Origin: Burkholderia sp. GAS332
GTDB taxonomy: Bacteria; Pseudomonadota; Gammaproteobacteria; Burkholderiales; Burkholderiaceae
Direction of reading: 5' to 3'
Length of the DNA: 64,000 bases
NCBI GenBank assembly: GCA_900142905.1
Contig: FSRV01000002.1
Location: 1,302,001 to 1,366,000, forward strand
This document shows positions 25,872 to 34,586 of this stretch, one piece after another. The translations under genes were made by a program, and so were the position numbers. Below the pieces are notes generated by a model. The model had not been told where the DNA came from, ran no database searches, and was given only the letters and a program-made list of their open reading frames with translations. The number at the start of each line of letters is the position of its first letter. Position 1 is the first letter of the stretch.

Positions 25872-27499
25872 GAGCGTTCTCCTTGTTGTCGTGCTTCCGC
25901 GGGCACCACGGTCAGCGTCAGTCCGCGCCGCGCCGTGACGCGCACCGCGTGACCGGCCGCAACCGGGGCCGTGCTGGACACCCGCCAGCGTTCACCATGT
26001 ACCTGAGCCCAGCCGGCCAGCGTGCCGCCCGCTGCTGCATCCCCCGGCAACAGGCCAGCGTCCGGTGACAGGCCGCCGTCGAGCACGACGCCGAGACTGC
26101 CGATCAGCGCTTCCGAGCCCGTCACTACGGGCCGGCGCCGCGCCCGCAAGGCGAGCCTCGACACGCCGAACACAAACACGACGCTGAACACGACCACGGC
26201 CGCGATCAGGGGTAGCGGAATACCGTAGCCGGGCACGTCGGTATCGATCAGCATCAGCGCGCCGATCACGAACGCGACCACGCCGCCGAAGCCGAGCGAG
26301 CCGAAGGTCGGCAGAAACGCCTCGCCGATCAGGAATGCGATGCCGAGAAAGATCAGGCCGAGCCCGACGTAATTGACCGGCAGCATCTGCATCGCGAAGA
26401 GGCCCATCAGCAGACTGATGGCGCCGACTACGCCCGGCAGCACGAACCCTGGATTGGCGAATTCGAAAAAGAGGCCGTACATGCCGATCATCAGCAGAAC
26501 CAGCGCGACGTTCGGATCGGTGATGACCGCGAGAAACTGAGTGCGCCAGTCGGGTTCGAGCGTGATCACCGGCACAATGGCGGTGCTGAGTTTGACGTCG
26601 CCGTGGGCCGTGCTGATCGTGCGGCCGTCCACCTGACGCAGCAGGTCGGGAATGTCGCGCGCATTCAGATCGACCACATGCTGCGCGAGCGCTTCACTGG
26701 CCGACAGGCTGACGGCTTCGCGCACCGCGCGTTCGGCCCAGTCGGCATTGCGTCCGCGCATTTGCGCGAGACCGCGGATGTAGGCGGCCGCGTCGTGGAC
26801 CTGCTTGCGCAGTTCGGTGGATTGGGTGTCGAGCGGCAGGGCGCTGCTGGCGGCGCTGGCTGAGTTCGCCGAGTTCGCCGAGCTCGCTGAATCGGCCGAA
26901 GCCGGCGCGCCCGGGCCGTTCTTTTGTGCACCCGCGCCGGCGCCACCGCCACCGCCGGGCAGGCCTGGCATGCCGCCGCCCGCAGGCGGCTCAGCACCGC
27001 CGATGCCCATCTGAATCGGCGTCGCCGCGCCGAGATTGGTGCCCGGCGCCATCGCCGCAATATGGCTGGCGTAGATGATATAGGTGCCGGCGCTCGCCGC
27101 GCGCGCGCCACTTGGGGCGATGAAGGTGGCGACCGGCACCGGCGAGCCGAGAATCGCCTTGATGATTTGCCGCATCGACGTATCCAGCCCACCGGGCGTA
27201 TCGAGTTGCAGCACGGCGAGTTGCGCGCGTTCGTCGGCGGCGCGCCGCAAGCTGCGCACGATGAAGTCGGCGCTGGCCGGATCGATCGCGCCGTTCACAG
27301 GGATCACGACAACGCTATTGGCTGCGACGGCCGCCTCGGCGACCCCAACCCGCGCCGGGTTTTCGCACAATGCGAACCCGAGGGCCAACAGGAGGCCGAA
27401 CGCGGTCATGCCGCGCATCAACCGGCCCACGACTCCGCCACGGATAAGCGCAGGGCGCGGACCAGACTGCCGGAACGGGAGGCGCGGATACGTGCTCAT
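25868..27499 (-). CDS. NfeD-type membrane-bound serine protease (ClpP-class)
   Basis: 543 residues from [11 protein letters not shown]. The start is uncertain: 27520 and 27418 are alternatives, and the open frame to 27655 would overlap the AraC gene. After a signal-like segment, a ClpP-class domain carries [19 protein letters not shown] and [20 protein letters not shown], with the nucleophile Ser in the first AS of ASAG. The partner Lys aligns with [19 protein letters not shown]. Between them is an unusual Gly/Pro/Ala/Ser linker. Several membrane helices and a C-terminal OB-fold NfeD domain follow. It cleaves the C-terminus of its stomatin partner, encoded by the coupled next gene. Confidence 0.88.
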   Translation of the reverse strand: MSTYPRLPFRQSGPRPALIRGGVVGRLMRGMTAFGLLLALGFALCENPARVGVAEAAVAANSVVVIPVNGAIDPASADFIVRSLRRAADERAQLAVLQLDTPGGLDTSMRQIIKAILGSPVPVATFIAPSGARAASAGTYIIYASHIAAMAPGTNLGAATPIQMGIGGAEPPAGGGMPGLPGGGGGAGAGAQKNGPGAPASADSASSANSANSASAASSALPLDTQSTELRKQVHDAAAYIRGLAQMRGRNADWAERAVREAVSLSASEALAQHVVDLNARDIPDLLRQVDGRTISTAHGDVKLSTAIVPVITLEPDWRTQFLAVITDPNVALVLLMIGMYGLFFEFANPGFVLPGVVGAISLLMGLFAMQMLPVNYVGLGLIFLGIAFLIGEAFLPTFGSLGFGGVVAFVIGALMLIDTDVPGYGIPLPLIAAVVVFSVVFVFGVSRLALRARRRPVVTGSEALIGSLGVVLDGGLSPDAGLLPGDAAAGGTLAGWAQVHGERWRVSSTAPVAAGHAVRVTARRGLTLTVVPAEARQQGERS

Positions 27500-27526
27500 C
27501 GCTGACGGCTGCCGCGCCATGCCGAC

Positions 27527-27554
27527 GGGTATCGGCCGGCGCGGGCCGATACCC
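27527..27554 (-). terminator. Terminator hairpin of the AraC-type regulator gene
   Basis: Perfect 11-bp stem GGGTATCGGCC / GGCCGATACCC with a 6-nt loop, 28 bp beyond the regulator's stop. It separates that gene from nfeD and argues against nfeD starts upstream of it. Confidence 0.65.
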
Positions 27555-27582
27555 CAGAAAAGGCTGGCCTGCTCCTTACAGC

Positions 27583-28638
27583 TTAGTCCGATTCCGCGCG
27601 ACGCGTGAAATCCGCCCGCGCCGGCCGGTAATCGGTCGGCCGCATGCCGGTCCACTTGCGAAACGCGCGATGAAACGCGCTCGGTTCGGCGAAACCCACG
27701 GCGGTGGCGATGTCGGCGATCGTGCGATCGGTGTCCTGCAGTTCGCCAATGGCGATGTCGCGCCGCAAGTCGTCCTTGATCGACTGGTATGTATAGCCTT
27801 CCTGCTTCAGCCGGCGCCGCATCGTCGCTTCAGCGACGTGCAGGCGCAGCGCCATCTGGTCGGCGGCGGGCCAGCCGGCCATCGGCAACGCGCGCAGCAT
27901 CTTGCGCACGCGCGCAGCGAGCGAGCCGGGATTGCGGTACTTGACGATGAAGCTGCCGGGCGCGTCGCGCAGGAACGGCTTGACCGACTTCGTCGTCTGG
28001 ATGACCGGCAGCTCGAGAAATGCCGGCGACAGGTCGACATACGAGTCGGCTTGATCGAAGCTCATGTCGTCGCAGAACATCAGGCGGTATTCGTGCGCGG
28101 CAGGCGGCTCAGCGCAGCGAAAGCGCGCCTCGATCAGCGGAATGCGCCGCCCAACCAGCCAGCACAGCAGACCGTAGATGAGGATGAAGTAGGTCGCGTA
28201 AGCGAACATGGCCGGCGGCCGCGCGCCTTCGCGTTCGATGAACCGGAGCCGCACACGTTGCGCATCCGTCGCGATCTGGGCGCCGAGATCGTCCAGTACG
28301 AGCCGCATGAAGCCGACCGCCCGCGCGAGCGCTTGCGCGCCGTTACGTGCGGTGAGCGCGGTTTGTGTCATCGCGATGAAGCTGCCGCTCTTCATACGGT
28401 GTGAGTCCTGGCCGAAGAACTCATCGTCCAGTGCGCGGGCTATGCCGGCCCACAACGCGCCGTACTGCGTCGACGAGACCCGGCTTTTCGGCGACGCCAG
28501 CATGGGCGCCGCGATGCCGGCGGCTTCGGCGAGCGGCAGCGCTTCGAAACCGCGCGCTCGTGCCAGCGCCAGGGCCTCTTCGACCATGCTGACGGAAATC
28601 GTGCCCTTGTCGTCCCTGGCGTTTTTCATATTTTTCAT
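27583..28638 (-). CDS. AraC-family transcriptional regulator with arabinose-binding-type N-terminal domain
   Basis: 351 residues from MKNMKNARDDKG; the frame is open far upstream into the divergent promoter region, which is not credible. Residues ~15-200 resemble the PF12625 ligand domain found in OruR/ArgR-type regulators (FEALPLAEAAGI, YFILIYGLLCWLVG). The C-terminal AraC HTH pair is clear: MALRLHVAEATMRRRLKQEG, then YQSIKDDLRRDIAIGELQDT, then IADIATAVGFAEPSAFHRAF. It is divergent from the valine operon, with a 289-bp region between that carries a 12-bp direct repeat, so activation of that operon is likely. The effector is unknown. Confidence 0.88.
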   Translation of the reverse strand: MKNMKNARDDKGTISVSMVEEALALARARGFEALPLAEAAGIAAPMLASPKSRVSSTQYGALWAGIARALDDEFFGQDSHRMKSGSFIAMTQTALTARNGAQALARAVGFMRLVLDDLGAQIATDAQRVRLRFIEREGARPPAMFAYATYFILIYGLLCWLVGRRIPLIEARFRCAEPPAAHEYRLMFCDDMSFDQADSYVDLSPAFLELPVIQTTKSVKPFLRDAPGSFIVKYRNPGSLAARVRKMLRALPMAGWPAADQMALRLHVAEATMRRRLKQEGYTYQSIKDDLRRDIAIGELQDTDRTIADIATAVGFAEPSAFHRAFRKWTGMRPTDYRPARADFTRRAESD

Positions 28639-28649
28639 GGTTATCTGGC

Positions 28650-28746
28650 AAATGCGCTCAACATTTTCCTTGGGGTGATCCGCTAAGCCTTTGAAAATGC
28701 GGCCTGAATCGGCTCTGCATGATACCGGTATGGTAAATGCGCTCAA
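28650..28746. promoter_or_regulatory. Divergent control region with direct repeat and palindrome
   Basis: AAATGCGCTCAA occurs at 28650-28661 and again at 28735-28746 in the same orientation, 85 bp apart. A palindrome ATACCGGTAT lies at 28722-28731. Paired direct half-sites of this kind fit AraC-type activators acting on both divergent promoters. Confidence 0.5.
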
Positions 28747-28927
28747 ACAGAATGATCGGGCTGAGCATCGAACCTGTCCAGCAGCTTCCCTACACTTGGG
28801 CTCAACCGATCGCGGGACGCCTCGCCCCGGAGACACCACGGCGAGGCCGGTCATTTCCCGCGATGCGTTGCAAATGACGAAGCAGCGCCTCGTCGCTGCG
28901 ACGCGATGCATACAACAGGATCGAGCC

Positions 28928-30061
28928 ATGGATAGCTTCTACACCGACGAACAGCGGATGATCCGCGACGCCGCCCGCGACTTCGCCACCGAGCGCCTCG
29001 CGCCGCACGCCGGGCAGTGGGATCGCGACGCGAAACTGCCTGCGGAAATCGTGACGCAAATGGGCGAGCTCGGCTTTCTCGGCATGATCGTGCCGCCCGA
29101 GTGGGGCGGCGCGTATACCGACTACGTGGCCTATGCGCTCGCCCTCGAAGAGATCGCCGCGGGCTGCGCCGCCTGTGCCACGCTGATGAGTGTGCACAAT
29201 TCGGTCGGCTGCGGGCCGATCCTGAACTTCGGCACGGACGCGCAAAAAGACCGCTATCTGCAAGACCTTGCCACGGGACGCAGCATCGGTGCATTCTGCC
29301 TGACCGAGCCGCAAGCCGGCTCCGAGGCGAACAATCTGCGCACCCGCGCGGTACTGCACGACGGCAAATGGATTCTCAACGGCAACAAGCAGTTCGTGAC
29401 CAACGGGTCGCGCGCCAATATCGCGATCGTGTTTGCCGTCACCGATCCCGACCTCGGCAAGCGTGGCCTGTCGGCCTTCATCGTGCCGACTGATACCCCG
29501 GGTTTCAACGTCGGCAAGCCCGAGCACAAGCTTGGAATTCGCGCCTCGGACACCTGCCCGATCTCGCTCGACGATTGCGCGGTACCCGAAGCCAATCTGC
29601 TCGGCGAACCGGGCGAAGGTCTGCGCATCGCGTTGTCGAATCTCGAGGGCGGGCGCATTGGTATTGCGGCGCAGGCGGTCGGCATTGCGCGAGCCGCATT
29701 CGATGCCGCGCGCCTCTACGCGAACGAACGCATCCAGTTCGGCAAGGCGCTGAAGGACCACCAGACGATTGCCAATATGCTTGCCGATATGGCGACCCGC
29801 CTGAACGCCGCGCGTCTGCTCGTGCACCACGCGGCGCGGTTGCGCACGGCTGGCAAGCCGTGTTTGTCCGAGGCGTCGCAGGCCAAGCTGTTTGCGTCGG
29901 AACTCGCCGAGGAAGTCTGCTCGAACGCGATCCAGATTCACGGCGGCTACGGCTATCTTGAGGACTACGCGGTGGAGCGGCATTATCGTGACGCCCGCAT
30001 CACGCAGATTTACGAAGGAACCAGCGAAGTGCAGCGAATGGTTATCGCGCGCCATGTTTAA
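28928..30061 (+). CDS. Acyl-CoA dehydrogenase, probably isobutyryl-CoA dehydrogenase
   Basis: 377 residues from [19 protein letters not shown]; the longer frame runs back through the promoter. It oxidises acyl-CoA to the 2-enoyl-CoA with FAD. Family motifs are [78 protein letters not shown] and the catalytic Glu in [18 protein letters not shown]. As first gene of an operon with mmsA, mmsB, enoyl-CoA hydratase and 3-hydroxyisobutyryl-CoA hydrolase, isobutyryl-CoA is the likely substrate, giving methacrylyl-CoA. Specificity is inferred from context. Confidence 0.9.
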   Translation: MDSFYTDEQRMIRDAARDFATERLAPHAGQWDRDAKLPAEIVTQMGELGFLGMIVPPEWGGAYTDYVAYALALEEIAAGCAACATLMSVHNSVGCGPILNFGTDAQKDRYLQDLATGRSIGAFCLTEPQAGSEANNLRTRAVLHDGKWILNGNKQFVTNGSRANIAIVFAVTDPDLGKRGLSAFIVPTDTPGFNVGKPEHKLGIRASDTCPISLDDCAVPEANLLGEPGEGLRIALSNLEGGRIGIAAQAVGIARAAFDAARLYANERIQFGKALKDHQTIANMLADMATRLNAARLLVHHAARLRTAGKPCLSEASQAKLFASELAEEVCSNAIQIHGGYGYLEDYAVERHYRDARITQIYEGTSEVQRMVIARHV

Positions 30062-30135
30062 ACGCTAGTTAGACGGTGTTTGAGCGCAAAATAGCCTGCC
30101 AGTAAGGTAAAAACAGAGCGCATACCGCGCCAAAA

Positions 30136-30273
30136 GCATGGGATCGGAGTAAGTGTTGAAGCGCTAACTCAGATCGACTGCGTTGCATGGGACGCGAGTA
30201 AGCGCTGAAGCGCTAACTCTCGTCGACTGCGTTGCATGGGACGAGAGTAAGCGCTGAAGCGCTAACTCTCGTC
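30136..30273 (+). repeat. Three 49-bp hairpin repeats in the leader of the acyl-CoA synthetase gene
   Basis: Units begin with GCATGGGA at 30136, 30185 and 30234, exactly 49 bp apart. Each contains a hairpin with arms 30142-30150/30067 offset to 30167-30175, then 30191-30199/30216-30224, and 30240-30248/30265-30273, enclosing AGCGCT-type inner arms. The third unit ends 16 bp before the ATG, next to CACAGGAG. The first unit is the most diverged and its stem is imperfect. Confidence 0.9.
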
Positions 30274-30289
30274 GACACAGGAGACAACG

Positions 30290-31981
30290 ATGACTGTAGC
30301 GAAGGGCTTTCTCGAAGCGCGCGACCTGTTACTGCGCCATCGCACCGACTACGACCGCGCCTACCGCGAATTCGCGTGGCCGACGCCAGGCCAGTTCAAC
30401 TGGGCGCTCGACTACTTCGATGTGATCGCGCGTGACAATCACAACCCGGCGCTGTGGATTGTCGATGATCCGGCAAGCGACGGATTGCGTCTCTCCTACG
30501 CGCAGATGTCGGAGCGCTCGTCGCGCATGGCGAACTTCCTGCGCGGCGTTGGCGTGGGTCGCGGCGACCGCGTGCTGTTGATGCTGCCGAATCGCGTCGA
30601 ACTGTGGGACGTGATGCTCGCGGCCATGAAGCTCGGCGCAATCGTCCTGCCGGCCACCACCCAGCTTTCCGCCGACGACGTGCGCGACCGTGTGCAGATC
30701 GGCGGCGCGCAGTTCGTGGTGGTCGACAGCGCGGAACTGGCCAAGTTCGACGCACTCGACGTACCGCTCACCCGCATCTCGGTCGGAGCGCCGCGCGACG
30801 GATGGATCGACCTTGCCGCGGCCTATGATGCATCGCCGCAATTCACCCCCGAAGGCGTCACGCACGCCAGCGATCCGCTGCTGCTGTACTTCACGTCGGG
30901 CACCACGTCCAAACCGAAGCTGGTCGAGCATACGCATCAGAGTTACCCGATCGGCCACCTGTCGACCATGTACTGGATCGGCCTGCAACCCAACGACATC
31001 CATTGGAACATCAGCTCGCCGGGCTGGGCCAAGCACGCGTGGAGCTGCTTCTACGCACCGTGGAATGCGCAAGCCTGCGTGTTTGTTTTCAACTTTCCGC
31101 GCTTCGTGCCGAAAGACACGCTCGACGTGCTGGTGCGTTTCAATGTCACGACGCTGTGTGCGCCGCCAACCGTCTGGCGCATGCTGGTGCAGGAGCATCT
31201 CACCGACTATCCGGTGAAGCTGCGCGAGATCGTCGGCGCGGGCGAGCCGTTGAATCCGGAGATCATCGAACGCGTCAAGCATGCGTGGGGGATCACGATT
31301 CGCGACGGTTTCGGCCAGACCGAAACGACCTGCCAGATCGGCAACCCGCCGGGGCAACCGGTGGTGCCGGGTTCGATGGGCCGTCCGCTGCCGGGCTACA
31401 AGATCGAACTCCTCGATGCGGACGATCAACCCGCTACCGAAGGCGAAATCTCGCTGCCCCTGGCTGAACGTCCGCTTGGATTGATGACCGGCTACGCGAA
31501 CAACGTCAATGCCACCGCGCAAGCCATGCGCAACGGTTTCTACCACACCTCCGACGTCGCGTTGCGTCGTGATGACGGCTACTACGTCTACGTCGGCCGC
31601 GCCGATGACGTCTTCAAATCGTCCGACTACCGGCTAAGCCCGTTCGAACTCGAAAGCGTGCTGATCGAACACGAAGCGATCGGCGAAGCGGCCGTGGTGC
31701 CGAGTGCCGATGCGCTGCGTTTGTCGGTGCCCAAAGCGTTCGTCACCGTGCGTCAGGGCTATGAAGCCGGTCCCGAACTCGCACGCGCGGTCTTCGCGTT
31801 CTCGCGCGAAAAGCTCGCGCCGTACAAGCGGATTCGCCGCTTGCAATTCAGCGAGCTGCCGAAAACCATCTCCGGCAAGATCCGCCGCGTCGAATTGCGG
31901 CGTCGCGAAATGGAGCGCGAGGCCGAGCCCGCGCGTCTGCCGGACGAATATTGGGAAGAGGATTTCCCGGATCTGCGTTGA
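30290..31981 (+). CDS. AMP-forming acyl-CoA synthetase (medium/short-chain type)
   Basis: 563 residues. It activates a carboxylic acid to its CoA thioester through an acyl-adenylate. Motifs are the P-loop-like LYFTSGTTSKPKLVEHTHQS, FGQTETTCQIG, YHTSDVALRRDDGYYVYVGR and the C-terminal KTISGKIRRVELRRRE with the acetylatable-type Lys. In this operon isobutyrate or another branched acid is the probable substrate, feeding isobutyryl-CoA to the dehydrogenase. The start is fixed by CACAGGAG upstream; three hairpin repeats precede it. Apparent N-terminal extensions beginning MHGTR are translation of the repeat. Confidence 0.9.
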   Translation: MTVAKGFLEARDLLLRHRTDYDRAYREFAWPTPGQFNWALDYFDVIARDNHNPALWIVDDPASDGLRLSYAQMSERSSRMANFLRGVGVGRGDRVLLMLPNRVELWDVMLAAMKLGAIVLPATTQLSADDVRDRVQIGGAQFVVVDSAELAKFDALDVPLTRISVGAPRDGWIDLAAAYDASPQFTPEGVTHASDPLLLYFTSGTTSKPKLVEHTHQSYPIGHLSTMYWIGLQPNDIHWNISSPGWAKHAWSCFYAPWNAQACVFVFNFPRFVPKDTLDVLVRFNVTTLCAPPTVWRMLVQEHLTDYPVKLREIVGAGEPLNPEIIERVKHAWGITIRDGFGQTETTCQIGNPPGQPVVPGSMGRPLPGYKIELLDADDQPATEGEISLPLAERPLGLMTGYANNVNATAQAMRNGFYHTSDVALRRDDGYYVYVGRADDVFKSSDYRLSPFELESVLIEHEAIGEAAVVPSADALRLSVPKAFVTVRQGYEAGPELARAVFAFSREKLAPYKRIRRLQFSELPKTISGKIRRVELRRREMEREAEPARLPDEYWEEDFPDLR

Positions 31982-32000
31982 TCGTTTTTGTTTCCAGTCA

Positions 32001-32030
32001 CTGTACGGCCGCTAAGCGGCCACTGCACAG
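32001..32030 (+). promoter_or_regulatory. Leader hairpin immediately before the mmsA ribosome binding site
   Basis: GGCCGCT A AGCGGCC (32007-32021) with outer CTGT (32001-32004) / ACAG (32027-32030) pairing. The sequence leads directly into CACAGGAG and the ATG at 32041. Same position as the repeats before the acyl-CoA synthetase and mmsB genes, but a different sequence. Confidence 0.6.
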
Positions 32031-32040
32031 GAGTCCCAGC

Positions 32041-33558
32041 ATGAGCGCAATTGCTTCGAACCAGGCCGCCACCGTCAAACTGCTGATCAACGGCGAGTTC
32101 GTCGAATCCAAAACCACCGAATGGCGCGACATCGTCAACCCGGCCACGCAAGAGGTGCTCGCACGCGTGCCGTTCGCCACCGCTGATGAAGTGAACGAGG
32201 CGATCCGCTCGGCACACACCGCGTTCAAGACCTGGAAGGACACGCCGATCGGCGCGCGTATGCGCATCATGCTGAAGTTCCAGGCGCTGATTCGCGAGCA
32301 TTCGCCGCGCATCGCCAAGACCTTGAGCGCCGAGCAGGGCAAGACGATTCCCGATGCCGAAGGCGATATTTTCCGCGGGCTCGAAGTGGTCGAGCACGCC
32401 TGCTCGATCGGCACCTTGCAGCAGGGTGAGTTCGCCGAGAACGTCGCAGGCGGTGTGGATACCTACACGTTGCGTCAGCCGATTGGCGTATGCGCCGGTA
32501 TCACGCCGTTCAATTTCCCCGCGATGATCCCGTTGTGGATGTTCCCGATGGCGATCGTCTGCGGCAATACGTTTGTGCTGAAGCCTTCCGAGCAGGATCC
32601 GCTGTCGACGATGCAACTGGTCGAGCTGGCGCTCGAAGCCGGTGTGCCGAAGGGCGTGCTGAATGTCGTCCACGGCGGCAAGGATGTGGTCGATGCGCTC
32701 TGCACGCACGATCTGGTGAAGGCGATTTCGTTCGTCGGCTCGACGGCGGTCGGCACGCATGTTTATCGCCTCGGCAGCGAACACGGCAAGCGCGTGCAAT
32801 CGATGATGGGCGCGAAGAATCACGCGGTTGTGCTGCCCGATGCGAATCGCGAGCAGACCTTGAATGCGCTGGCCGGTGCAGGCTTCGGCGCAGCAGGACA
32901 GCGTTGCATGGCGACCTCCGTGGTCGTGCTGGTCGGCGCGGCGCAGCAATGGCTGCCCGATCTGGTCGCGAAGGCGAAGACGCTGAAGGTCAACGCGGGT
33001 AACGAGCCGAACACGGACGTCGGCCCGGTGGTCTCACGCGCCGCGAAGCAACGCATTCTCGGCCTGATCGAAACGGGCGTGAAAGAGGGCGCAACCCTGG
33101 CGCTCGACGGCCGCGACGTGAAAGTGCCGGGCTACGAGCAAGGTAACTTCATCGGCCCGACGGTCTTCACCGATGTCACTACCGAGATGGAAATCTATCG
33201 TCAGGAAATTTTCGGCCCGGTGCTGGTGGTGCTGAGCGTCGCCACGCTCGATGACGCAATCGCGCTCGTCAACAGCAATCCGTTTGGCAACGGCGTGGGT
33301 CTCTTTACGCAAAGCGGCGCGGCGGCACGCAAATTCCAGAGCGAGATCGATATCGGTCAGGTCGGCATCAACATTCCGATTCCCGTGCCGGTGCCGTTCT
33401 TCAGCTTTACCGGCTCGCGCGGCTCGAAACTCGGCGACCTCGGGCCTTATGGCAAGCAGGTTGTGCAGTTCTACACGCAGACCAAGACGGTTACCGCCCG
33501 CTGGTTCGACGACGACACGGTCAACGACGGCGTCAATACGACGATCAGCCTGCGCTGA
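32041..33558 (+). CDS. mmsA: Methylmalonate-semialdehyde dehydrogenase (CoA-acylating)
   Basis: 505 residues from MSAIASNQAATVKLLINGEF; a 30-codon upstream extension in frame is non-coding. The enzyme converts methylmalonate semialdehyde with CoA and NAD+ to propionyl-CoA and CO2. Aldehyde dehydrogenase features include GVCAGITPFNFPAMIPLWMF, AISFVGSTAVGTHVY and the nucleophile Cys in GAAGQRCMATSVVV. PIPVPVPFFSFTGSRGSKLG is characteristic of MmsA. It sits between the acyl-CoA synthetase and mmsB in the valine/isobutyrate operon, with AGGAG at the start. Confidence 0.95.
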   Translation: MSAIASNQAATVKLLINGEFVESKTTEWRDIVNPATQEVLARVPFATADEVNEAIRSAHTAFKTWKDTPIGARMRIMLKFQALIREHSPRIAKTLSAEQGKTIPDAEGDIFRGLEVVEHACSIGTLQQGEFAENVAGGVDTYTLRQPIGVCAGITPFNFPAMIPLWMFPMAIVCGNTFVLKPSEQDPLSTMQLVELALEAGVPKGVLNVVHGGKDVVDALCTHDLVKAISFVGSTAVGTHVYRLGSEHGKRVQSMMGAKNHAVVLPDANREQTLNALAGAGFGAAGQRCMATSVVVLVGAAQQWLPDLVAKAKTLKVNAGNEPNTDVGPVVSRAAKQRILGLIETGVKEGATLALDGRDVKVPGYEQGNFIGPTVFTDVTTEMEIYRQEIFGPVLVVLSVATLDDAIALVNSNPFGNGVGLFTQSGAAARKFQSEIDIGQVGINIPIPVPVPFFSFTGSRGSKLGDLGPYGKQVVQFYTQTKTVTARWFDDDTVNDGVNTTISLR

Positions 33559-33578
33559 GACCTCAGGTCTATTGCTTT

Positions 33579-33665
33579 GCATGGGATGGGAGTAAGCGCT
33601 AAAGCGCTAACTCCCATCGAGCTTTGCATGGGATGGGAGTAAGCGCTAAAGCGCTAACTCCCATC
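33579..33665 (+). repeat. Two 47-bp hairpin repeats in the mmsB leader
   Basis: Units begin GCATGGGA at 33579 and 33626. Each holds a perfect outer stem GATGGGAGT / ACTCCCATC (33585-33593 with 33610-33618; 33632-33640 with 33657-33665) around inner AGCGCT arms with an AA loop. The second unit runs directly into CGACACAGGAG and the ATG at 33684. Related to the three units at 30136-30273, with different but complementary stem bases. Confidence 0.92.
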
Positions 33666-33683
33666 GACACAGGAGAGAACATC

Positions 33684-34586
33684 ATGAAAATAGGCTTTAT
33701 CGGACTCGGCAACATGGGCGCGCCGATGGCGCTCAATCTGCTGAAGGCGGGCCACACGGTCAACGTATTCGACCTCAACGCGCAAGCGGTGCAGACACTC
33801 GTCGATGCGGGGGCTAAAGCCGCAAGTTCGCCGAAAGCCGCGGTGACCGATGTCGAATGTGTGGTGACGATGCTGCCCGCTGCCACTCACGTGCGCAGCG
33901 TGCTGATAGCGGATGACGGTGTTTTCGCCGGCATCCCGGACGGCGTGACGATCATCGATTCGAGCACCATCGACCCGGCGAGCGTGAAGGCGTTTGCCGA
34001 ACTGGCCGAGCAGCGCGGCAACACTTTCGTCGACGCGCCCGTCTCGGGCGGCACCGGCGGCGCGGCGGCGGGCACGCTAACCTTCATGGTCGGCGGCAGC
34101 GCGGATGCGTATGAGCAGGTCAAGCCGGTGTTGTCGGCGATGGGCAAGAACATCGTGCATTGTGGCGACACCGGCACCGGTCAGGTCGCGAAGATCTGCA
34201 ATAACCTCGTGCTCGGCATCACCATGGCGGGCGTGGCCGAGGCGATGTCGCTGGGCGAGGCGCTCGGCATCGACGCGAAAGTCCTGGGCGGCATCATCAA
34301 TACCTCGACGGGCCGCTGCTGGAGTTCCGATACGTATAACCCGATGCCCGGCGTGATCGAAACCGCGCCGTCCACGCGCGGTTATACCGGTGGCTTCGGC
34401 ACCGATCTGATGCTCAAGGACCTGGGCCTTGCCACCGACGCCGCGAAATTCGCGCGTCAACCGGTGTATCTCGGCGCTTTGGCTCAACAGCTGTACCAGA
34501 CGATGAGCACGAAAGGCGCGGGACGCCTCGACTTTTCCGCGGTGATCAAGCTCTATCGCCAAGAGGGCAAGGACGGAGGCGCGTGA
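33684..34586 (+). CDS. mmsB: 3-hydroxyisobutyrate dehydrogenase
   Basis: 300 residues from MKIGFIGLGNMGAPMALNLL; AGGAG lies at the usual distance, and the 20-codon extension upstream is translation of a repeat. It oxidises 3-hydroxyisobutyrate to methylmalonate semialdehyde with NAD+. The Rossmann motif GLGNMG, the substrate loop DAPVSGGTGGAAAGTLTFMV and the catalytic Lys in GQVAKICNNLVLG are all present, as is the C-terminal MLKDLGLA. It overlaps the next gene by 4 bp, so the last three genes are translationally coupled. Confidence 0.95.
   Translation: MKIGFIGLGNMGAPMALNLLKAGHTVNVFDLNAQAVQTLVDAGAKAASSPKAAVTDVECVVTMLPAATHVRSVLIADDGVFAGIPDGVTIIDSSTIDPASVKAFAELAEQRGNTFVDAPVSGGTGGAAAGTLTFMVGGSADAYEQVKPVLSAMGKNIVHCGDTGTGQVAKICNNLVLGITMAGVAEAMSLGEALGIDAKVLGGIINTSTGRCWSSDTYNPMPGVIETAPSTRGYTGGFGTDLMLKDLGLATDAAKFARQPVYLGALAQQLYQTMSTKGAGRLDFSAVIKLYRQEGKDGGA

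Noticed and set aside
28802..30055. 417-codon minus-strand ORF
   Set aside because: Antisense shadow of the acyl-CoA dehydrogenase gene.
30136..30273. Regularly spaced repeats as a CRISPR array
   Set aside because: Only three units with near-identical sequence, no variable spacers and an internal stem; they lie at gene leaders without cas genes.
30232..30435. Plus-strand ORF beginning MHGTRVSAEAL
   Set aside because: It is translation of the leader hairpin repeat and the 5' end of the acyl-CoA synthetase gene in another frame.
33624..33683. 20-codon N-terminal extension of mmsB (MHGMGVSAKAL)
   Set aside because: It is translation of the leader repeat; the MKIGFIGLG start has a good AGGAG and matches the Rossmann motif of the family.
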